Assembly (NCBI RefSeq): GCF_921293095.1
Contig: NC_060254.1
Span: 11,594,001 to 11,658,000 of the forward strand
Reading direction: 5' to 3'
DNA: 64,000 nt
From: Ischnura elegans
Lineage: Eukaryota > Arthropoda > Insecta > Odonata > Coenagrionidae
A program made the translations under genes and the position numbers. How positions within the stretch are numbered: position 1 is the stretch's first letter; each line of letters begins with the position of its first letter. Shown here piece after piece: positions 43,986 through 55,961 of the stretch. Below the pieces are notes generated by a model. The model did not search any database and had not been told where the DNA came from. It saw only the letters and a program-made list of their open reading frames with translations.

Positions 43986-46900
43986 TCAACGAGCTTCACG
44001 AAATTCACGACGGAATATACCATGTGATCCCACGGGTAAGACAGGCCAATGTGTAGATCTCGGAATATCTAAAACAGGGCTCTGTTGCCCCCAACACTAA
44101 GACAAGAAGCCGGCTCTGAGAGGCATTTATGCCCAGCTCAATCCCGCAAACACCTGTAGGAATCAGCCAGAGTTCCCTGAGGGTAGTTATCCACGACAAG
44201 GGTAACATACAGCTCAATGCAAACGACAATTCACGCAGGTTTTTAGTCGATGGATCTCGCATAAGAAAATTCCTGGTATGCTACTTGGATGTTTCTCTGC
44301 GAAGATGAATCATTATTAAGTAAATGTAGACCTAAAAAAAACGTAGACTGTTCACATGCGGAAAGGAATATTTATAAATACCTGAATGTGTGACTTCATA
44401 AAGTTTTGAGTGATTCTACTATGGTAAGCATAAAAAAAAGTATTTACTCACTGGTACCACAGAAATTGTTTACTTCAAGGGGAAACAATTAATGAAGAAA
44501 AATAGGATAGTCATGCTTACACATTCGCTGAGTCCCCTGCCAACTGAGACAGTTTAATCAATTTTTGGATCAGTCTTTCCAATTTAGTAATTAGATGAGG
44601 CAAATGGAGTACAAGGATTAAACTTCAGCGTCCATGGCGCAGGTGCTCATCATCTTCATCTGAATATACTTTGTAGTAGAAAAAAGGAATTACTATTTGA
44701 ATGCGAAGACGCAGCTTTCTCCTTGATCAGTCCTAAGTAAGGTAGGTTAACTTACATAAGTGAGTAAGTAACACTCATATTGTTACCTAGATTCTCAGCA
44801 AGAAGATGACTGTTATTGAGCACAGTCATCGAAAAAAAAGTAACAAAATTAGATAGTAAAATAGAGAAATGAAACTACACGAATCATTTATCGTATCTTA
44901 CCCGATTCTTAACGATTCACTTTTGTCAGGAATTCATACAAATTTGTCCTATGTTTCTGAAATTGGATTTTATGAAATCATAGATCGATCGCATTCCCTT
45001 TCCCTATTGGGCATAAGCATTTGCAAGAGCCACGCGCCTGAAGGAATCAGCACTCGTCCCATTGACATGAAAATCGAACCAAAATTATAGAGTAGCAGGC
45101 GAGAAGTTGGTCTCACTTCGTGTTGACGCGACAACGAGGCATCAAGGTGATGAAGAGGAATCAAATGGGTCAATCAAATTCGGGATGGGTTGTTAAATGG
45201 CACGGCAGGAGAGTCGACGGCATGTTTAATGTTATGAATACAAGGGGGCGCAGGACGAGAGCGATTCGAAACCGCCTCGGGGGAAAACCAAGATGGCCGA
45301 AGAGTTTTGAAGGTGGAGGTTAAAAGGGTGGAGTCAGGGGGGATGGGGTAAAGTGGGCGGGGCGGCTTCTTGTTAGGGGAAAGGACATTGCAGGGGGTGG
45401 GGAAAGAATAAGAGTGGAAGGAAAAGTGGATAGGAGACAGAGAAGAGAGTCCTTGGAGAAAAAGTTTCCGTGTAGAAGTCTGGAGATGGCAGGGAGAGTG
45501 GGTTTTTTTTTGAAGTGTGGAGTAGGCAGTCAGGCAGGTGGGGAATAGGAGTGGGGCTTAAGTAGGCGGATGAGGCTGAAGTGATGCTTTGGTACAAGTG
45601 GATTGGGTGAGGTGAGGCAAAGGTGGGCAGTTTTGAGGGAAGGGTAATCACCCGAGTGCTGTGATTACGAGACAAGGATCTTCTTAATGACCCGGCGCTC
45701 ATTATTTCGAGTAACAAGGTGAAGAAATGCCGTCGACCAATCGGAAGAAAGGGTGGGGAAGCGGGTGGTGACGAGTTTTTTTTCCAACTCCCCACGCGAA
45801 GAGGCGAGGCCATGGTGAGTTTTCACACAAAAGGCACTTTTCCCCTGGACGTTCGGGCCGAATCTCTGGAAGGGCGAGCTGTCGGTGCTGGTTGGCGAGG
45901 TGCGGCCCGCGAGGAGAAGAATATCCGCGGCAGAAGCAAGGTGTTCGTGTTGTCGACCCAAGCGTTCGTTCCTTCAAATTGTTCGGGAGTCATTAAGTAT
46001 TTTTCTAAGGTTCCCTCAACGGTCGGAAAACGTTACATGCAATAAAAATGCCGAAAAGATCCTCCCAATCGTTTGGCGGACGGAGCGAAAAGGTGGGCAA
46101 CAGAATGAAAAGCCCTGCTAAGTAGACTCAAAAGTGAGGACCAATAACAAATCAAAAGAAGAGAACGGCGCGCCTGTATCGCCCCAGGGCGGGCAACTTT
46201 AGCGCGAGGTATACGCATATCGCTAACACACACCCTCTCACTATTATGTTCCCCGGGAGTTGAAGTGAGTGGGTATTTAGCCACAACTATGGATGGCGTT
46301 AAAATTGAATCCTCACGAAGCCACAAAGGCGCAGTATAATCTCGCCACCATAGACGAAGAGTTGTAACACTCAAACGTCGTCAACGAGCGATCGGCAATA
46401 GTATATGGCCATCATATAATGCCATGACGACCAAACACTTACTTCCTGCAGGCATTAAACTTTTTTACGCTCATGGAGTGATAACATGGATGGCATTGTG
46501 AGCGTGAGATGTTTCTCGTGAGGCGTAAATATTCTTGCGACGTGGAGCGTTCACTCCATCTCGCGAGCACAAATGGCAAATGATAGGTGGTAAAGTGCTT
46601 ATTAAACCCAGCATTTAACGCCGCTTAAGTGAAAGAGGGATATATTCTGTTCAGCAATCTTGTAATTACCCTCTCTGAAAAATAACTACACGGGGAACTC
46701 TCCTCAGCTGATTGAAGGACAGAAGTGCAAATGTTAAGTACCCAATCACCACAAGGAAACTGAGATCTCCTCGTTACCTTTGGAATATTCTACTCTTTTG
46801 GAAAGTAGGTGAAACAATGATTAAAGCGAAGTAGAGAAGATGAAATAATTTCATTCTTTCAAATTTTCTCGTTTCAATAGGTACCCCCTTTTTGTAACAT

Positions 46901-47380
46901 CTATATCTGTTAAAATATTCTTGGAGTGTATTTCTTGTGTGTAAAATGTATTAAACGAGGTAAAGATAAGGAGAAAAAAATATCTACACCTAGTTGACAT
47001 TAGACAGTATTGTTGTCAGATTAAGAGGCCCAATGGTTTGGTGAGTGGTTTACGATGAAGCGAAGCATTCGTTTGAAAATACGAGCCAAGTAAATATTCA
47101 GGAGTATTTTGAAGTGCAAACATGGTCTTAAAAGGTCATGAGAGGTCACGATGGTATATTTCCATGGAAAGGGAAACTAAGACTCACGTAAAATAATTAC
47201 CGATTGTTCATTACTTGACCTAACCACGCACGCGCCCTATTTCGCCTCGCATTATGATTCGGTCACCACCTGATTTCCATTTGAAACGAGCAAAAAAAAT
47301 GAGCTCCTTCTAAATTCCAACCTTATAGTATTCGGCTACGGACGGTTTTATGTTGTTGACCTTGGGGATATCCGAATTTT
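43986..47380. other. unannotated DNA, partly purine-rich
   Basis: 3.4 kb without a recognised gene. 45290-45660 is purine-rich on the plus strand and gives rise to several overlapping low-complexity frames on both strands up to about 46.4 kb. None has a recognisable domain. Confidence 0.45.
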
Positions 47381-47444
47381 TCAACCGGGATTGGAACCCA
47401 GAACCCTTCGATCATCAGCAAAGTTCTGTACCCCATAGGCAACC
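47381..47444 (-). repeat. degenerate tRNA-like SINE head
   Basis: The minus strand carries a box-B-like GGGTTCCAATCCCGG and, about 40 bases before it, a box-A-like CTATGGGGTACAGAAC. It ends 12 bp before the TIR element at 47457. Confidence 0.5.
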
Positions 47445-47456
47445 ACGCTCACTTAC

Positions 47457-48116
47457 AATAGGGTGGTTTCCTTTTATTTTCTTATTGACTAAATCGATAG
47501 ATTATTACTCCTGGAGTACGCATTTCACACTTTTAACCTTTTAAATGACGATATCTATTTTTCGCTATTAAATGAAAAGTGAAAAATTTCAAGCGCGCGA
47601 AAACGCGACGGCTAAGAATGAATGCTGGGAAAACGCCGTGTGACGTCATTCTGGTTCCCGCTGTCGCAAAGTGAGGTGACCTTGGGGCGAGGACATGTGC
47701 GCCGCTAGGTGCAGGCCACTGATGCAGGCTTCTAGCAGGTAGCGCATGGCCTAATTATGGATTATTAATAGGTACCTTATCAAACGAAGAAAACTTTCCG
47801 ATCATAGACAGTTTTAATAGGTGATTATTAAGACATGTTTCCCTGAGCTCTGTGCCTCATGCATGCATTGGTAATCTCAGACGATGTAAAACTCCTATCT
47901 ACTCGTATAGAAACTAGGTCCCTGTGACGACACGTGGAGTGGAATCGCATGGGCGCTAATCTGGCCTTTTTCAAATGAGGATAAAATTGACCATTGCCAT
48001 TCGTTTAAACCGGTATTTCTAAAACCAAATAATTAATATATTATGAATACACTAATGGTGGGTAACGAATCGCAATCAATGCCTTTCGTTATCTTAGATG
48101 AAGGAAACTACCTATT
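47457..48116 (+). mobile_element. TIR element H, left copy
   Basis: The 660-bp unit begins AATAGGGTGGTTTCCTT and ends with the inverse of AATAGGTAGTTTCCTT. Its whole length matches 50001-50707 in inverted orientation: TATCTATTTTTCGC, GACGGCTAAGAATGAATGCT, GACGTCATTCTGGTTCCCGC, CATGCATGCATTGGTAA, AACTAGGTC.CTGTGACG and AATGGTGGGTAACGA have counterparts in reverse order. The element is non-coding. A clean target duplication could not be assigned. Confidence 0.8.
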
Positions 48117-48152
48117 AAGAGCATAAAGGAATTTCAGAAGTATATACAAGAA

Positions 48153-48425
48153 AATGAAAAGGAGACTTCATTGATTTCCACTGATTTATTTCGTCCGTAC
48201 GACATGTTTCGAAACAAAGAGGTCATCATCAACACCTTCCCCTCCCTAGGGTATGGAGGAGTATATATGCTTGCTTACCATTCAAATTTGCTGTACTTGA
48301 TAATGACCTCTATGGTTCGAAAAATGTCTTTCTTTATAAAGGTATTTGATAATGAGCTATATGGTTCGAAACATGTCGTACGGACGAAATAAATCAGTGG
48401 AAATCATTGAAGTCTCCTTTTCATT
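48153..48425. repeat. 61-bp inverted repeat with Penelope-like motifs
   Basis: 48153-48213 and 48365-48425 are inverted copies with 60 of 61 matches by eye. They carry CTGATTTATTTCGTCCGTAC and GACATGTTTCGAA. Between them, TTGATAATGACCTCTATGG followed by TTCGAAAAATGTC, and a second version at about 48345-48378 ending in CGAAACATGTCG, resemble decayed hammerhead cores (CTGATGA ... GAAAC). A third copy of the arm lies at 55877-55961. Confidence 0.6.
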
Positions 48426-49916
48426 ATCGAGTATTAACTTCCACATAGTTGAGCCTAATACAATTGAACGAAAGCATATACATTTTATCTGCTTGTAATT
48501 GTGTGATGAAGGTACCTATTAATCATCTTTGTGACCTTATTTGTGATTTCACGTCAGCTAAACCGAGAGTTGACCTTTGACCCATCATATTTTGATGCCA
48601 ATTCTACTTCATCAAATCTCTTATGACACTACTCGTGCACTTTCTGATGCCTATGATCGTATCCAGATTGGATTTTTTTGCTATTCTTTGAAAAAATCAA
48701 ATGCATTGGCAGTCTTCTATGTTACAAAAGAGATGAAATTAAGTGACATGGAAAAGGGCAAAAGATAATTCATTATTCCTTTTTACCCCTTCAGCATGTT
48801 GTTGCTCACTTGTGATTTACCTACTTGCCGGTAAATTTCTCTTGCAGGTATTTTTTTCTGATTGCTCTTCATATTGTTGCAGGGAAATAATTATTGCAAT
48901 AAAAAATATGCATCAACTCACTAGAAGAATACACCACCTTCTGTACCCAATCGGTGGACTACTTGTTGAATTCTATATTAATATGAGTCACAAATATATT
49001 TTTTCTGTGATCGTGTAAGTTAATTATTAATAATTATTAAAAAATCGGCGGGTATATCAATTCTTCCCTGTATAGCATTCCGTTTATTCTAATTTGTGTT
49101 GTTTGTCTTTCGACGCACTTACTGACATGCTATCATTCATACCGAGTCAAAGGTTTTCGATTGAAAGTAACAAGTGTTCGCTCAGTTTGGATGGTGTGAT
49201 TGTATGGAAACAAGACTAATATTATGAAGAATAGCTTAAAGTTTGTAATTTTGCAGCGCGACAATGTAAAAACTTGGCCCAATTTGATACATAATAACTT
49301 ACTTTGTCCTCCTCCACTGTATATTGTACTGTGCATATGAGGCATAAAATGTGACATTTTTGCGGCATAGGTGACTTGTATGAATCTTCCATCTTTAAAG
49401 CTGTGCAGCAAAGTTTAAATTTGATTTTGAATTTAATAAATCGCATTTCGTGGAATTCTAAATTCCGCTGTGTTTTGGCACAAACAAGCAGAAAGTTTAG
49501 ATTTCGGGGCAACGCGCCACCAACCGTGCGAAATATCAGATCCGTGGGGAAATCTGTGTTTGCTCCAAGCTGTGTAAACAATTGACTGCCCGTTGTTCCG
49601 AGTCCTTTCACTATAATATCCCCCATCTTTAAACATAAACTTATGATTCCCGATGACAGGGCTCCTTCCGCGGAATTACGTTTTCATTTATTTTTGGCGT
49701 GGGTGGATTCGGGTCGCATTAGGTCCGGTGGGCAGAGTTTGAGCTACTAATCAGGGTCCCGGGATTGGTTGAAGCCTTTCGGACACCCCCAAATAAAATT
49801 CTCGAAGTGCGAATTGGCGCAGGAAAATGAAATAGTCCCCTACTCTCAATGAATGATATTCACACGCCTATAGCCAAGTCCGGTGTGAGCTCTAGCCTTA
49901 CATTTCTAAACAAAAT
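48426..49916. other. unannotated DNA between the two H elements
   Basis: No gene recognised. Short open frames on both strands have no family resemblance. Confidence 0.45.
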
Positions 49917-50002
49917 TCTTAGCTGAGATACTGAGTGGATGACGGCCAATTTTGATTGAGTAGTTATTGATCATCGTAAATGAGAACCGCTTAGGAAACC
50001 AA
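49917..50002 (+). repeat. direct repeat flanking right H element, left copy
   Basis: TTAGCTGAGATACTGAGTGG, GGCCAATTTTG, TTATTGATCATC and AAATGAGAACCGCTTAGG match 50708-50813 in order and orientation. The repeats bracket the H element at 50001-50707. Confidence 0.75.
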
Positions 50003-50707
50003 TAGGGTAGTTTCCTTCATCAAAGAAAACGAAAGGCATCGTTACCCACCATTAGTGTATTCATAACATACAAATTATTTGGTTTTAGAAATACCAGTTT
50101 AGACGAATGTTAATGGTCAATTTTATCCTCATTTGAAAAAGGCCTGATTGGCGCCCATGCGATGCCACTCCACGTGACGTCACAGAGACCTAGTTTCTAT
50201 ATGAGTAGATAGGAGATTTACATCGTCTGAGGTTACCAATGCATGCATGGGGCACAGAGCTCAGGGAAACATCTCTTAATAACCACCTATTAAAACTGGC
50301 TATGGTCGGAAAGTTTTCTTCGTTTGATAAGGTACTAAAATAACGTTGGACCAAATGTAGTAATCTACTAGGAAACTATATTGAAAAATAAAATAAGTTT
50401 CAGTCATGTAAGAACATTTTTTCTATTCCATTCCGAGAACTTATCAAACCATCCTCGTATCAGAGCTCAAAGCCACGCTCCAAGGTCACCTCACTTGCGG
50501 CAGCGGGAACCAGAACGGCGTCACATGGAGTTTTCCCAGCATTCATACTTAGCCGTCGCGCTTTCGCGCGCTAGAAAATATTCACTTTTAATTCAATCGC
50601 GAAAAATAGATATCGTCATTTAAAAATATAAAAGCGTGAAGTACGTAATCCAGGAGTAATTATCTTCTGATTTAGGCAATAAAAAAATAATAGGAAACCA
50701 CCCTATT
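50001..50707 (-). mobile_element. TIR element H, right copy (inverted)
   Basis: The 707-bp unit begins AATAGGGTAGTTTCCTT and ends with the inverse of AATAGGGTGGTTTCC. It is the inverted counterpart of 47457-48116, with about 50 extra bases near 50350-50430. The two copies lie 1.9 kb apart. Confidence 0.8.
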
Positions 50708-50813
50708 CTGAGCTGAAATACTGAGTGGGTGATGGGAATAGTTGAGTGGGTGGTCAATTTTGCGTGAGCAATTATTGAGCATCATAAATGAGAACCGCTT
50801 AGCAAACCAATTG
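50708..50813 (+). repeat. direct repeat flanking right H element, right copy
   Basis: CTGAGCTGAAATACTGAGTG, GGTCAATTTTG, TTATTGAGCATCATAAATGA and GAACCGCTTAGCAAACCAAT match 49917-50002. About 20 extra bases are inserted after GGGTGATGGG. Confidence 0.75.
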
Positions 50814-51537
50814 ATAAAAAGAGATTAGTCTTTGGAGTATCAACTCAAATGATGAATATTTAATGCTCTAAAATTATTCTTACAAACTTATTTGATTTAC
50901 CTAAGCGTAACTACCGCCTTTTTCTATTTTGTCAAAAGAGTGGTTACAGTAAATATTATGTCCGTAGTAATATGACGGCCTACTGCTAAAGAGGCCTAAG
51001 CGAAATGACTTACACTCCGACCCTGAGTTTGTGAATTTCACCTGCCTATTCGTTAGTACGGGGTAATCTCTACCCTAACCAATCCAAATCAACTTTCGGG
51101 TATAATCACAGAATTAATTAGTAATTGAGCCTACTCCCAAAATTTCCCATAACATATCCACTACTCTACGTTTTCATTACGGCCAATAGTTGAGCGTTCA
51201 AGAGAGATATGCAGATAATTTAATGGTTGCCGGATCTGCTCACTTGCCGATGGCGAGGCATTTTTAGTCCTTCGATGTTTATTCCTTACGATATTTCATT
51301 TGCCTTTCCACCTCGCCGCATTTCTGAGAATCGCTCCACTGCATCAAACACGCCGATATGCGGTCGAACCGAACTCATGCTCTCCTCGCGGTCTCTGCCT
51401 TTCAAATCCACACACAAAAATTACGCGTCCCCACGATGAAAAACCAGTATTTTGGCACTGAGAAGCGGCGGGCGGTAAAAATATCCGGGGAGCCGTTGGT
51501 GTGATGCACGATAATGGACTGAGTTGGTGACTCTGTG
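50814..51537. other. unannotated DNA
   Basis: No gene recognised. A short stretch at 51057-51110 (CTCTACCCTAACCAATC, CTTTCGGGTA) is echoed at 53905-53960. Confidence 0.45.
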
Positions 51538-51700
51538 GTACTCCCTTCGGGTTGACCTCTTCGCCGAGAATTGAAGCCAAGACGGTTGGATGGGAGTAAA
51601 AATAATCTATAAGAGATGCGTTCCTCTTCTTCTACCGCGGACTCCAAAGGGCCGCCGAAGCACACGGCTGTGGAGGCTAAAAGGATCGGGGCAGGAGGAA
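51538..51700 (+). repeat. direct repeat I, copy 1
   Basis: TTCGGGTTGACCTCTTCGCC, AATTGAAGCCAAGACGG, GATGCGTTCCTCTTCTTCTA, GGGCCGCCGAAGCACACGGC and TGTGGAGGCTAAAAGGATCG recur in order at 52338-52500. Confidence 0.8.
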
Positions 51701-51734
51701 AGCAGCCAAGAGACCTGCATAAATAGAATTTGAT

Positions 51735-51850
51735 TTCTGTTGCAACTTCGGTATATTTTCATCGGTTTTAAAAAATGCCCGCGGCGCGGTGATGATTGCA
51801 ATGCGATCCATCTTATTTAGAATATTTTGCAGTGTGGCCGTTGCATATGA
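51735..51850 (+). repeat. dispersed repeat E, copy 2
   Basis: Matches 28636-28760: TTTCTGTTGCAACTTC, TTTTAAAAAATGCCCGCGGC, GCGGTGATGA and ATGCGATCCATCTT occur in the same order. Confidence 0.6.
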
Positions 51851-51884
51851 AAGGAACAGTATTGAAGAGTTGTAAATTTGATGA

Positions 51885-52141
51885 ATGAGTGGGTGAGAGG
51901 CCAAGGGGCACAAGCGTTTTTTTTCCTAAACAGAGCAAGGTGCAGAAATTGTTAAATAAATATGCATAAAACTTGGTGGCCAAGGGATGCGAGTGAGTCT
52001 CTGTCTTGTGCTGATATCAAGTGGAAAATATAATCCACTATTAAATACCTAGTTGATCATTTTGGTTAAATTTTTCTAGTTTCCATATCTAACTCGGTTT
52101 AGAAAAAATATCACTCGCACCCCAAGGCTTCTAACATCTTC
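51885..52141 (+). mobile_element. TIR MITE F, copy 3
   Basis: GAGAGGCCAAGGGGCACAAG at the left and the inverse of TAGAAGCCTTGGGGTGCGAG at the right are diverged versions of the terminal repeats seen at 41053-41305. The interior has ATGCATAAAACTTGGTGGCC, AAGGGATGCGAGTGAGTCTC and AGTGGAAAATATAATCCAC, as in the other two copies. Palindromic ATTTGA/TCAAAT flanks the ends. Confidence 0.8.
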
Positions 52142-52182
52142 AAATGACATCATCATGAATGTAAATTTCGGTACATACCCCT

Positions 52183-52500
52183 AATTATAATACCTTGTTT
52201 CCTCCGTTAAACTAGGATCCATTTGTCCGTCAGCGACGCGAGCGGCGACTTTCCCAAACCCATTTAAATGCACAGTGGGTGACAGTGCACTTAGAGGCCT
52301 AAGTGAGGATTCTCCTATTAGTATTCGTGGGTACTCTCTTCGGTTTGACCTTGCCACCGATAATTGAAGCCAAGACAGAAGGTATGGGGGTGAAAATACT
52401 CTATTATAAGTGATGCGTTTCTCTTCTTCTACTTCCGCGGCCACGAAAGGACCGCCGTAGCACGCGGCTGTGGAGGCTAAAAGGCTCGGAGCAGAAGAAA
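52183..52500 (+). repeat. SINE D distal body joined to direct repeat I, copy 2
   Basis: 52183-52345 matches the distal body of the SINE at 29325-29480 (CCGTTAAACTAGGATC, TTAAATGCACAGTGGGTGAC, CTTAGAGGCC). 52338-52500 matches 51538-51700. The two repeat entries may therefore be parts of one longer SINE or related element whose 5' head is missing here. Confidence 0.6.
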
Positions 52501-53229
52501 AGCACCACCGGACGGTGGTAGAAAGAAAAAAAAGACGATCTCGGGGTGCAGAAAAAAATACATTAGGGTAAACAAACGTTGAAACATATGCAGGCCACGC
52601 ACTCTCCTAAAAGTCGATCGGTGAAGCTTTCAGCGTTCCTTTCACTGGAACACGCAATCCATCATCGGATAAATACATGCGTTCTTCAAATGTAAGGCTC
52701 CCTTTCCCCCCCCCCCCCTCTCTCATTCATCGGGAAACAAAGGAATTCCTCCGCGCCGCTTTTTTTTTATTCCGCCGCGGTGGGTAGCTGGCTGTCTCCC
52801 TTAACATTATGCTCCATTTAAGCCCTTACTCATTTTTTTTCTTAAAAATACCCGATATCCTTCTTATATTAAAAAAAGGGAAGGCAGCACCTGTCTTTCC
52901 TCTCCCTCATCCCATCATGCGTTAGAGTACTTCCTCTGCCCCTCCCACCAGATATCTCCGAAAGTAGCCACCCGTGCTGCGTGCCCAGGGTCGAAAGAAA
53001 AAAAATAATCAGGAAACGTGCTCTCGTGTTAAGGGCTCGTGATGAATTGCACCGGGGAGGTAAAAAAGGGGGATTTTTTTTGGGAATTGGTGGAAGAACA
53101 TCGGAAAGAGAAAAAGGGGTTTTCGGCTGTTGACTTTTTTCCTCGCGTGTGTGTTTGTCCAAAAAAAACGTAAAGTATCCAAGTGAGGCCTTTCATATAT
53201 ACTGGCATTAGTAGAGGGAGTTGGATAAA
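52501..53229. other. unannotated DNA
   Basis: Contains a C-run near 52708 and A- or T-rich simple sequence. No gene recognised. Confidence 0.45.
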
Positions 53230-53400
53230 CTTGTTACCACAGCTTACGCTGGTTCTAGTTGAATTTTCCTGGATAAGTTTTTTAATTCGTCAATAAGTAA
53301 TTCTTTGATATTAACGCTTATAAACCGTATTTTTATTTTTTTTTATAAACCGTATAAATAATCTGTATTGGAAAGTACCTTTATCTACCCATCATAACTT
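53230..53400 (+). repeat. direct repeat J, copy 1
   Basis: GCTTACGCTGGTTCTAGTTG, AATTTTC and ATCTGTATTGGAAAGTACCT correspond in order to 53636-53795. The copies are diverged. Confidence 0.5.
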
Positions 53401-53635
53401 AGCTTGACTTGTTATTTTTTTACCTGGCCTAGAGGTGAGGCCACAATCTGATCCCCTCTACCCCTGGGCCAGGGATCTCTTACGGAGTTTTGGTATATCA
53501 TTTATAAATTATTTAAGGCAAATTTAGGTACGTAAGCTTCTGAATATCTTGTGCATTAGGGAGTCTTTACATTATTATCTGTAACTTCGATAGGTTATCC
53601 GGCGTGGTGCAGTCAGGTCTCAGGATCAATGGTGA

Positions 53636-53795
53636 CTAGTAACCATTGCTTACACTGTTTCTAGTCGAATTTTCATAGCGGAGAAAACTTACCTATAAGT
53701 AGGTAATGAGTTAGTGCTTTAATTTACAAATATAAACATCGTCTAAATACATCTGTATTGAAAATGGCCTCTATTGCCTTTATCGGCCCTTTTTG
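53636..53795 (+). repeat. direct repeat J, copy 2
   Basis: GCTTACACTGTTTCTAGTCG, AATTTTC and ATCTGTATTGAAAATGGCCT match copy 1, about 406 bp upstream. Confidence 0.5.
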
Positions 53796-55876
53796 ACTTA
53801 ATATGGTCCAATGATGCCCCAATAAATACACTTGTTAGTCATGAGGCCCAGGGAAGGTAACTAGCCCCTTCACCCTGAATGTTTGGTATTCATACTGTGA
53901 CTTTGCCCAGGGAGAGCTCTACCCTCACCTATCAAAACCGAACTTCGGGTAAAAAAATGGTGTGTGATGCTTTCAACACAAATTCACTGAGCACACTTCC
54001 ATCACTATGCACCAAGAAATATAATGAACTATCTCCAGATAATAATGTTAACCACGTATACAGATTCGGTTTTGGCATTGCTGAAATGTATTTTCATAAT
54101 AAAATGGCTCATAAGAACGGAATGAGGTCGACCACAGTGGTCCACCTAATCGTTAATCAGAAGAAATACGTGGGGATAAAATATTACCTGATAAGAGAAT
54201 TGAGTCGAAAGCTGCATCAAATTAATTTTCCGATTTATGAGAGTTGATGATAGGTATGTCGTATCATACCACTCACGGAGAAACCTCGGACCATGGTGAA
54301 TCATGAAGATATGTTTTCGCTAGCTCTAAATAGATCCAGCCTTTAAGATGTATTGAAAGATTTACAGATTCTACTAAGCATTGGAAAAACGTTATTTCCA
54401 AACAATGGCTCTCAAATTTATTTGAGAACGGAATGATTTTTGAATGGATTTTCAGTTGCCAAAGATGAAAGAAAAAAATATGTCGATGAAATTTCTCCAT
54501 CAGCCAGTGGATATCTGAGTGGCGTCACTTTTTATATTCTTACTCTCATTTTGTGGGGAGCCGTGCATCCATGAATTCAAATGTAATCGGGAAGAAACTC
54601 AATTGCAGCGTAATTAATAGCAATACTCCAAGACGAGAATGCGTCCGACGAGTCCAGGAAAGACGCCTCCAGAATTTTAATGAACCAACAAAATCGAGGT
54701 AATACTGGGGTAGACGAAGATAATAACAGATCACGGCACTCTGGTAATATGACGAAAAAGAAATTTCACAAATAACTAAATCTAGAGTGAATGGGAGCGT
54801 TGATGAAGGGGTGAAAAGAAAGGAAGAATATTCTTTCACCTTTCAATGTTCCATTATTTCAACTTTTATGGGAGAGAAAAGTTATTTGGTTATTTTTTCA
54901 AAGAAATGAGAATTCCAATCTGGCCTTTTACATGTAAGGGTACTTTTAAATGAAATCAGGAAGCGTGCGATCAGCTCACAAGAGGCTTCATGAATACATT
55001 TTCAGAAACAGGAAGACATAAATTAATGAAAATATGACACTTTCTTTTGGAGAATATCGATTCAAGCGTAAAGCATTGCGTCATTTTATTTCGCCACTCG
55101 ATACATGTCGATGGGATGAATTTCTGCGTGAAAAACGACCACACATTAGGATCTTTCACTTAAAATCGAAATTTCAAGTCAATGAAAGAATTTGTTGGAT
55201 GGGAAGGAAAGATAAACAGTGTCAAAAACATTTTTTCCTATTCAGATGGTGACTTGCAAGTTTAAAATAAGAAAACGGAAAAGTTGCGGCCCGCTTTTTT
55301 CGAGTTGATGACGTCCTTTGAGCTCTGGTTCGGAGGGATTCTCTCATTTATTCCGGCGTAATAGCGAATGGCCTATCAACTTGTCACTTTTGACTACATT
55401 CCAACCTCTAAGTAAATATTTAATAAATAATCTAAACATGTATCGTAGTATCCGCGCATTGTTTGAGCCTATACATAATACTCAAACACAAAATATAGAG
55501 ATTAAAGTCCACAAGATAAGGAATAAATGCACAGGATATAAATAAGAACGCTTCTAATTTAATAACACTGGCTTATACAGAGTACCAACTTGCGGGTGCC
55601 CACTTATCATTAGTTATGCGATCAATGCTATCATACATGCTAAATACCTCAGAGTTGAATGAAAATTGCTACCTGCTCGAGCATCAAATAGCCGATGTTT
55701 TCCAACTTAAATATAGTAGCTGATATATTGAATCCGATGAAAAGATATGAAAAATAACATATGTAATGTAATAAACAATAATTTCATTCAAATATTTTTA
55801 GAGAAATAGTTCTTATATTGTACTAAGTGGAAAAAAACCGTTTGAGCTCCTAAAATTAAGATTATTTGTTCTTGAA
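53796..55876. other. unannotated DNA
   Basis: 2 kb with no recognised gene. A 122-codon plus-strand frame at 53879-54247 has no recognisable domain, and its first part overlaps the short echo of 51057-51110. Confidence 0.45.
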
Positions 55877-55961
55877 AATGAAAAGGAGACTTCGTTGATT
55901 TCCACTGATTTATTTCGTCCGTAGCACATGTTTCGAACCATAGAGGTCATTATCAAGTACA
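55877..55961 (+). repeat. single arm of the 48-kb inverted repeat family
   Basis: AAATGAAAAGGAGACTTC, TTGATTTCCACTGATTTATT, TCGTCCGTAGCACATGTTTC and GAACCATAGAGGTCATTATC match 48153-48213 and its inner flank. On the minus strand this reads TTGATAATGACCTCTATGG and then TTCGAAACATGTG, the decayed hammerhead-like core. Confidence 0.6.

Noticed and set aside
43986..44300. Possible structured RNA in a GC-balanced stretch
   Set aside because: No match by eye to rRNA, snRNA or tRNA motifs, and no strong stem was found.
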